In this document: positions 57,377 to 64,000 of the stretch, in pieces
How positions within the stretch are numbered: the stretch's first letter is position 1
How the letters are laid out: each line of letters starts with the position of its first letter
Assembly (NCBI GenBank): GCA_963774935.1
Contig: CAVZGO010000003.1
Span: 711,170-775,169, forward strand
Origin: CAVZGO01 sp963774935
GTDB lineage: Bacteria; Chloroflexota; Anaerolineae; Anaerolineales; UBA4823
DNA length: 64,000 nucleotides
Direction: 5' to 3'
Translations under genes and position numbers: made by a program
The notes under the pieces: model-generated
Told to the model about the DNA's origin: nothing
The model's input: only the letters and a program-made list of their open reading frames with translations
Databases searched by the model: none

Positions 57377-58876
57377 CTAAGGGTAGGTGTGAAATGCGTT
57401 TCCAAAATTCAACAATAATCCAAAAATATCGGGAATTATTGGTATATATAAACCGACAAAATCTGAAGTCAAACTTGCACCTGCTGAAAAAGATGGTCGT
57501 TGAGCCACTTGCACAGCCCCGTAAGCCAAATCTACTGGACCAACTACTTTACCAGCTCCATATGCGATCTTTGAAGCATTGGTGAACCTGCCTGCTAACC
57601 CTAACGAGACAATATCTGTAACAATCCCCGCTGTATCTAAGAAAGCTCCAGGCCAATCAAATTGAGTAGGGTCAAATTCCATTCTCTGAGTATATAGGGT
57701 TGAGCTTAAATAAATATATGTAGCTGTTATACTCCATGTTTCTAAGAATGGAATATATTGTGCAAGTGCAGAGTGGTCATATTTTCCACTGGAAAGTATC
57801 GGTAAAGCAAGTGTTTGATTACCATCTTTATCCAGATAGAGTTGACCATTAATGAGTTCTGAATTCACCCACGATATTTGTATCAAACTCACCAAAAGAA
57901 CCGAGAAATCTATCTCCATCATTGGCCATTCTTAAGATATCTAGAATACCCCACATTCCTTCATACTTGCCGCCCTTATTGAACAATGCATATACTTCAT
58001 CCCATTTTTTTACACCTAAAATCGAAAAAATTTCTTCTTCGGTGTAATGTCCTGTAGGATCAATGTAACGAATTGGATTGTTTCTGCAATAACCATATCG
58101 ATCCCAGTCCTGAGGATTGTATGGACCGGGTATAATTGTGTCTGGTTGGAGCCACCGGCTAAGATTAGGGTCATACCATCTTGCCCCATAATAATACAAT
58201 CCCAGGCTGCTCTCCCTGCGCTGCCCGGTGTAGCGGTAGGTGGTCGGCGTCGTACCGCTGCTCCAGCGCTGCTCCCCCCAGGCTTTGTACAGCAGCCTGC
58301 CATACAGGCTCCCACTGGCATTCGCGGTGACGCTCGTCGAGCCCAGGTGATCCGAGACCAGCCAGTATAGAGCGCTCCCCTGCCGCATCCCCACCCGGCT
58401 GCCGCCTGCTTCGTAGTAGCGCTTCATCGTGCTGCTCGTGCCCGTCCACTCGAAGTAGCTGCCAATGGTCACCGTGGTCGCGCCGCCTGCGGCGCTCTTC
58501 ACCCGCACTCCGTCCCCGTCATATACATACGTCGCGCTGGCTGCCCCGCTGACCGTGCTCAGCCGGTTCTCGGCGTCGTATGCCAGGTTGTACGTGCTGC
58601 CCCCGATCACCCGCTGGGTCATGCTGCCGCTGCAATCGTAGCTGTACGTGTTCGCTCCCATCGCCGATGCGGCGTGCGGCAGGCTGCGGCTGCCTTCCGG
58701 GCAGCTCACCTGCGCGGTGTAGCTCAACGCCTGCCCGCCCTTGCTGCTCAGCACCCCCGTCTCCGCCTGGTAGCTGTAGCTTTCCAATCCAACGTTGCCC
58801 CCTGTTCCCCCGCTGGCTGCCGCGCTGGTCAGGCGGTCTGCCGCATTATATGTGAAGCTCTGCACCTGCGGGCTGC
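57377..58876 (-). CDS. Displaced RHS C-terminal cassette 2 with hydrophobic tip, one frameshift
   Basis: RHS fragment with the 710-bp core, then SRWLQPDTIIPGPYNPQDWD, the junction YIDPTGH and a distinct tip. The frame breaks near 57850-57900, and the tip continues as INGQLYLDKDGNQTLALPIL, FDWPGAFLDTAGIVTDIVSL and a hydrophobic end (FVGLYIPIIPDIFGLLLNF). The tip family is unknown; its hydrophobic helices and the membrane immunity neighbour suggest a membrane target. A possible GTG start at 58865 has no ribosome-binding site. Confidence 0.7.
58167..58876 (-). repeat. RHS-core repeat, copy 2 (710 bp)
   Basis: Third of the four equal-length near-identical repeats when read left to right. Few substitutions and no net length change relative to the core of the full-length RHS gene. 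Confidence 0.93.
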
Positions 58877-58904
58877 CAGGCGGGGGTGAGGTGACTTGGG
58901 TGGA

Positions 58905-59060
58905 TTGGATCCCGCCGCCGGTCTCCGTTCCAGCGAATCTAGTAGCCGCTTAATTGGTCTATTTGGTTGGTAAGGTGCAAGCCTGAGCGAAATAGCTGCT
59001 CGAGGCGGGTTAGAATCGCACTGTTCGTGGGAGGATAGGGCAACTTCAGAGGAGCAACCC
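58905..59060 (-). repeat. Cassette leader repeat, copy A
   Basis: Closest to copy C (53905). Contains GCTTGCACCTTACCAACC, ATTCTAA and CCTCCCACGAAC on the minus strand, immediately upstream of cassette 2. Confidence 0.75.
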
Positions 59061-59088
59061 GAGAGCCCGCGAACGCCCGTCCACAGGA

Positions 59089-59123
59089 CAGAAGGCGCTT
59101 CGCCGCCTTCTGCTCTCTTTTTT
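59089..59123 (+). terminator. Hairpin with T-run at the cassette boundary (copy A)
   Basis: CAGAAGGCG / CGCCTTCTG followed by CTCTCTTTTTT on the plus strand. It is a good intrinsic terminator in that direction, and on the minus strand a hairpin after the immunity gene at 59245. Confidence 0.65.
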
Positions 59124-59244
59124 GCCCTGTCGATAGTCGGGAAGGCGAAAATCTCAAATCTGACGCGCCCTTCTGAATATGGCCTACTTATTTGCAGCTT
59201 ACATTTGTTTGCCAAAATATACTCGATAGATCTCCACCTGTGGG

Positions 59245-59691
59245 CTATTCATTCTCTATCCTTACTGGGGTTCGTTCAATTCGAAATATTAATTTGTCAA
59301 ATTTTGTTTCAAATCCGATATCGTTACATCTGAAACGTCTACCATTCGTTAATTCTTCAACTAACATGCCTGAGCTATGAGATAGAGAGTTTTCCCCGAA
59401 ACCCCTATCCCAAATATTGTAAATACTCAACAAACCATTCTTCGTAAAACAAATAACTTCAATGTGCTTAGGCGCCGTCTCATACCAAAGAACAAAACTT
59501 TTATTTCTAATACCCTCGACTTCGAGGCCTCGGTCAGACATCAACCAAATCCCTTGTGACCAGTCCGAGTGTTTCGACTCGAAAGTCACCGTTAATTTTT
59601 CGCTATCAATTATGGGAAAAACATCCCAAAGCACGACACCTAACTTTTCATCGAAAGCTGGATTGTATATGCGTTCTTCACCTGGTTTCAT
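59245..59691 (-). CDS. Unrecognised immunity candidate for the RHS nuclease tip
   Basis: A soluble protein of about 148 residues with no recognised family. It starts MKPGEERIYNPAFDEKLGV, includes VTFESKHSDWSQGIWLMSDR and KSFVLWYETAPKHIEVICF, and ends in basic FRIERTPVRIENE. The ATG at 59691 follows GAGG by 6 nt; a GTG at 59721, 8 nt after the RHS stop, is an alternative. Immediate position downstream of the HNH-like tip makes it the likely antidote (inference). Confidence 0.6.
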   Translation of the reverse strand: MKPGEERIYNPAFDEKLGVVLWDVFPIIDSEKLTVTFESKHSDWSQGIWLMSDRGLEVEGIRNKSFVLWYETAPKHIEVICFTKNGLLSIYNIWDRGFGENSLSHSSGMLVEELTNGRRFRCNDIGFETKFDKLIFRIERTPVRIENE

Positions 59692-59729
59692 TCCATTCCT
59701 CAAGTATTCAGCCTGCGTCACTTACAAAT

Positions 59730-62700
59730 TTATTCGGGCCTTGGACCCTGATAATGCCTGTATGGGTCGATGTCTGAGTGTTTCCAAGGCCAGACTTCTT
59801 TGAGGTTATTAATGTTATGAGGATCAACGATCCTCCGTCCGTTAATATGATGCAGTTCCATTGATACCCCTATTGCTGGGTCGAAAGGTGGATTCCCATT
59901 TCTCATTCTTGCCAAATTTTCGGTGCTAAACTCTCCCGGTATAGCATTATTAGCCCTATTTTTCCAATACCGTTCCCGAACAGTTGACCAAGATGGATAT
60001 CCATTTGGCGTCGGAGCATTAATGGGATCTCCTACTTTCCATCCTCCAGAATTAGAATCGCTACTGCTAAAACTGATATTCGGCTCTTCCGGCTGCCCAT
60101 CGATACCTTGAGCCAATTTTTCAACAACCTGACCAGCTCGAATGACATCAGGCAGTTGTGTTGCCGCACGAGTATAGGTAAGAACTGCGTCTCCCCCCGC
60201 CATTGCAGCTCGAACTGCTGGTCCTCCGCCGGTTCCAACTGGTATAACAGCACAAGCAATATCGGCAACGAGTGCAACCGTGTTTACCAGCGTCCATCCT
60301 TCCTGGTTGATTTGATACCAGTCATAGACAATGAAGCCAATATCTAACACGGTCTCGACCCAATGTCCGGTCGGATCGACATACTTGACTGGCTGGTTTC
60401 TGGAATACATATATCGATCCCAATCCAACGGATTGTCCGGGTTTGGGATGAATGTATCTGCCTGAACAAACCTTGCAAGCCCAGGGTCATACCATCTTGC
60501 CCCATAATAATACAATCCCAGGCTGCTCTCGCTGCGCTGCCCGGTGTAGCGATAGGTTGTCGGCGTCGTACCGCTGCTCCAGCGCTGCTCGCCCCAGGCT
60601 TTGTACAGCAGCCTGCCATACAAGCTCCCACTGGCATTCGCGGTGACGCTCGTCGAGCCCAGGTGATCCGAGACCAGCCAGTATAGCGTGCTCCCCTGCC
60701 GCATCCCGATCCGGCTGCCGCCCGCTTCGTAGTAGCGCTTCATCGTGCTGCTCGAGCCCGTCCACTCGAAGTAGCTGCCGATGGTCACCGTGCTCGCGCC
60801 CCCTACCGTGCTCTTCACCCGCACTCCGTCCCCGTCATATACATACGTCGCGCTGGCTGCCCCGCTGACCGTGCTCAGCCGGTTCTCGGCGTCGTATGCC
60901 AGGTTGTACGTGCTGCCCCCGATCACCCGCTGGGTCATGTTGCCGCTGCAATCGTAACTGTACGTGTTCGCTCCCATCGCCGAGGCGGCGTGCGGCAGGG
61001 TGCGGCTGCCGTCCGGGCAGCTCACCTGCGCTGTGTAGCTCAACGCCTGCCCGCCCTTGCTGCTCAGCACCCCCGTCTCCGCCTGGTAGCTGTAGCTTTC
61101 CAATCCAACGTTGCCCCCTGTTCCTCCGCTGGCGGAGGCGCTGGTCAGGCGGTCTGCCGCATCATACGTGAAGCTCTGCACCTGCGGGCTGCCCATCTTG
61201 TAATCGTAGATGTTCAGCAGGTTGCCCACGGCATCGTAGGCGGGTGTGTCCGTGCCGCTGTAGTAGCGCAGGTCGAGCAGCGAGCTTGGACTGCCCGGTG
61301 TGCCCGCTCGGATCTGCTTCAGCCGCCCTTGTCCATGGCTCGTACTCCAGGCAAAGTATTCGTAATCCATTTTCAGCACCGGCTGCGACGCCAGGTTGGG
61401 CGCCCCGATGTTTTTCAGTTCCAGCCTGCCTGCGGCGTCGTATTGTGCTGCCTGCAGGTAGTAGTAGCTGTTCGTGTTGCTCAACATGCTCTTGAGCGTG
61501 CCCTGCGGATGGTATTGGTAGCTCACCACCTCCCCCGCCTGCCCGGCACTGCCGCCCGGGTAGGTCATGCTCTGCAGCAGGTCGGCGCTGTTGTAGCTCC
61601 ACCCTGTCCGGAAGCTGCCCACTCCACTCACTACCCTTAGCTCTCCCACCTGCCGCCCGCGGACGTCGTAATTCCAGCTCGCGCTGCCGCTGCTGTCGGT
61701 CATGCCTGTGCGCATGCCTTTCCCGTACTGCCCATTGCCTGGATCGTAGGCATCGTAGGTGTAGCTCACGTTCAGGCTGGGATTTACGCTTGGGCAGGCG
61801 TCGTCCGTGCGGTAGTGTTTGCCTGCCAGCCGCTCCAGGCTGTCGTAGTACAGGCATATCCGCTGCCCTCGTGCGTCGGTCTGGCGCGTCAGGTGCAGCG
61901 CATCGTAGGTGTATTTCCACACCCCCATGTCTGGATCGCTCATGCGTGTCTTTCGCCCAGCCTTGTCGTATTCCAGGCTGGTCACCGACCCGCCGGTTTG
62001 CACCGCGACCAGTTGGTCTTTGACGTCGTATTCGTAGGCTGCCAGAGGTCCTTGCGCAGGCTGCACCTGCCGGATCCGCCCGAATACGTCCTGGCGCGTG
62101 CAGGTCGTCCGTCCTGCGGCGTCGGTCTGGCAGCTTTCCTGGTAGGCGTAGCCTCCCGGCGCACTGGCGCCGCCATCCCGGTACGTCAGGCTGTTCTGGC
62201 TGCCATCTGGGGCAAGCACACTTTGCACCCGCCCCAGCAGCTCGTAATTCGTCTGCGTGGCGGGTTGGCTGAGGTCCGCGTCCATTCCATGGGTTGCCCA
62301 CTCCGTTCCAGGCTGCTGCTGCGTATGGCATGCTCTGGCGGATCACCCGTCCATTGCCATCGAATGTAGTATCTGCCTTGATGTCACAGACGTCTTCGGC
62401 GCTGTCGCTGTCCTGGCTGCAGGCGTTGTCAGCTAATACTGTGGCTCCGCTTTGCGCTTGCACGATCCTTCCCAACCCATCGTATATCTCTCTGTGGATG
62501 CGCTCCAGCCCGCTGCCTGCTTCGATTCGCTGGCGCACTTCGATCCAGTACGGCTGCGCTTCGTCATGGTATTCTACGCTCAAGCTCGGGTAGCTGCTGC
62601 TGTCGCCTGGTCGCACCACCTGCTCCAGGCGGCAGTAGTTGTCGTAGCTGGCGCTGATGCTGCTCGCCGCTCCGTTCGGTCCGGTCTCGCTCACTGGCAG

Positions 62701-64000
62701 ACCACAATTGCTGTCATAGCTCCAGGTCGTCGCTTGCCCCAGTGCATTGCTCTCGCTGATCCGGTAGGTATGGAAGGTTGCGTCGTAACTGCTGCTGGTC
62801 ACCTGCGGGTTTCCTACGCCATACTGCGCTTCGCTTCCTTCTCCCGTGTACACCCGCTGCTCGGTGAGATTGCCCCAGGCGTCATATGCGTAACTTTCGT
62901 CTCTGAAGCGCGCATCACTACTGGGCGGGCTAGCCCAGTATAGAAAGCTGCGCTGCCCGCTCAGTATGCCCTGGCTGGGCGGCTGCTGCCCGCTGGTATG
63001 GTTGTCGTATAAATAGGTGATCGAGCTCTGCGCCCAGGCTGAGGGCGGATTATTGGGGTAGGCGTAGTTTTCGGAGCAGCTACCGTTGCTGTATCCAGCC
63101 GGGCAGGCATAACTATTTTGCCAACCCGCCAGCCCAACCAGATAGGTTCCGGCGCTAACGTTGGGGTAGTAGCTGTGTGCTTGCACGCGCAGGTCTTGCC
63201 AGGTGCTGCTCTGCGGCGCCCAAGCGGATTTAACTTCCCGCACCGGGTTGCCATAGCTGTCGTACTTCTGTTCGCTTCGCCGCCCTATCCATTCTCCATC
63301 TCCTTCATAGGTGTAACTCTCCTGGATGTCCAATCCGCTCCAGGTGATGTCCAGTCCGCTGTATGCATCTCCACCGCCTGCCGGGGCGGGCAGCGTTCCC
63401 AGCGGTATGTCGTCTCTCACCTCATACTGGTTCAGGCTGAGCGTATACAGCCGACCTTCCCGGTAGCCGTCCAGCCACAGTCCTCCATTCTGCGCCCAGG
63501 CGCGCAGTCTCCAGCCTCCTCCACTGTTCAGGCTGACTTCGTAGCTGCCTGCCTTCGCCGGGTTGTCCCGCTGCCAGGCGCGGAGGTGGAACTGCTGCGC
63601 ATCCACAGCTAGCAGCAGCACCGTCCAGGCTTCGCGTTGGTACTGCCCGCTGGGGATCAGGGTCTTGGCGTTGATGAAACCGCTCCCGTCGTTCTTTTGC
63701 GCTTTCAGGCTGCCATCCGGATGGGCAAATACTCCTAATCGCTGGTAACCCGGCTGTACGTACACGCCGCTTTCGATGGTTACCACGCCATTGGCGCTGT
63801 TTTCCAGCCGGAACTGTAGCAGGGCGACTTCTCCGTCTTCCAGGCTGGCGCTGGTCCTTTCCACCCCACGCCAGGCGGTGTCTCCGACTACTTTCAACGC
63901 TTTGTCTCCTTCAACGCGCTCTGTTTCCGGCGCGCCGGCCATCCAGACCGCTCCAGGTATTCGGGTTCGGGGTGTCGCTTTCGAAGTCGTCGGTCAGGCT
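59730..64000 (-). CDS. RHS/YD-repeat polymorphic toxin with HNH-nuclease-like tip, 5'-partial, frameshifted
   Basis: Large RHS protein entering from the right edge. The visible N-terminal part (about 63950-63350) is a beta-rich, lectin-like module (LLQFRLENSANGVVTIESGV, WRLRAWAQNGGLWLDGYREG). Dozens of YD repeats follow (TYDALHLTRQTDARGQ, YDGLGRIVQAQSG). The core ends at YGARWYDPGLARFVQADTF and the junction YVDPTGH. The tip has a WTLVNTVALVADIACAVIPV segment and a C-terminal GYPSWSTVRERYWKNRA...MELHHINGR...EVWPWKHSDIDPYRHY, an HNH-type nuclease signature. The frame breaks near 62300, and another break near the right edge is possible. The whole protein would be a contact-dependent or secreted nuclease toxin. 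Confidence 0.88.
60483..61192 (-). repeat. RHS-core repeat, copy 1 (710 bp, in the full-length gene)
   Basis: The resident copy inside the full-length RHS gene. Upstream of its right edge the gene continues with normal YD repeats, whereas the three displaced copies switch there to the leader sequence. Confidence 0.93.

Noticed and set aside
58829..59215. 128-residue open frame over cassette leader copy A (and similar ones at 56750-57142 and 53916-54137)
   Set aside because: The three leader copies are similar in DNA but the frames diverge between copies, so coding is not conserved; treated as a non-coding repeat.
53584..61171. Long antisense open frames over each RHS core (Cys/Arg/Ser-rich predicted proteins, repeated four times)
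   Set aside because: They are the reverse-strand shadow of the 710-bp YD-repeat block, have low-complexity composition and no ribosome-binding sites; the opposite strand carries clear RHS motifs.
53171..61192. CRISPR-like repeat array
   Set aside because: Repeat units are 710 bp of protein-coding RHS core separated by genes, not short repeats with spacers; no CRISPR pattern or cas gene was seen anywhere in the window.

Overview
The window is a 64-kb chromosomal segment from a bacterium that looks like a member of the Chloroflexota, probably class Anaerolineae. This is inferred from the mix of genes: FemX-type peptidyl transferases, a leucine T-box, an oversized SecA, an EF-G paralogue, a PPi-type phosphofructokinase and a split methylmalonyl-CoA mutase. 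No rRNA is present to confirm it. At least a dozen genes, including leuS, dnaE, secA, fpg and prs, are interrupted by single frameshifts at points where the downstream frame continues the same protein. This is best explained by indel errors in the assembly, so such genes are annotated as one span with the approximate break stated.

Layout. (1) 1-2.0 kb: a transglutaminase-like membrane protein, cut by the window edge. (2) 2.0-15.5 kb, all minus strand: a compact run headed by a leucine-specifier T-box leader (15181-15475). It encodes an unrecognised GT-like protein, a SAM methyltransferase, LeuRS, a creatininase-family amidohydrolase, RidA, an exopolysaccharide/cell-surface module (GT2, polyprenyl glycosylphosphotransferase, CapD-type NDP-sugar dehydratase, two FemX proteins) and a D-cysteine desulfhydrase/ACC deaminase homologue. 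(3) 15.5-18.7 kb: tRNA-Ala(GGC), a secreted GH10 xylanase with a CRP/FNR-like promoter, and a secreted parallel beta-helix protein. Exact 18-bp direct repeats flank this block. (4) 18.7-25.7 kb: a sugar operon with SorC regulator, CUT2 ABC transporter, double-SIS protein and PfkB kinase, which resembles an Amadori/amino-sugar utilisation system. (5) 25.8-31.2 kb: tocopherol-cyclase-like protein, tRNA-Ala(CGC), LonN-domain protein, Xaa-Pro peptidase, carboxylesterase and MFS transporter. (6) 31.2-49.9 kb: core metabolism and information processing (EF-G paralogue, methyltransferase, phosphatase-superfamily enzyme, methylmalonyl-CoA mutase catalytic chain, PFK, DnaE, SecA, Fpg, PRPP synthetase, MeaB, cobalamin-binding mutase subunit).

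(7) 50.0-64.0 kb is an accessory region dominated by a polymorphic-toxin locus on the minus strand. A large RHS/YD-repeat protein enters from the right edge and ends in an HNH-nuclease-like tip followed by an immunity candidate. Three displaced cassettes follow. Each carries a conserved leader, exactly 710 bp of the same RHS core, a different C-terminal tip and an immunity candidate (a small membrane protein, DUF4279 proteins, a double-CxxCG SitI6-like protein). The array abuts a truncated adenosine deaminase, and farther left lie an orphan immunity-like gene and a 299-bp IS1-derived miniature element with terminal inverted repeats. The two diverged RHS tips paired with DUF4279 immunity genes are the best candidates for an undescribed toxin family.
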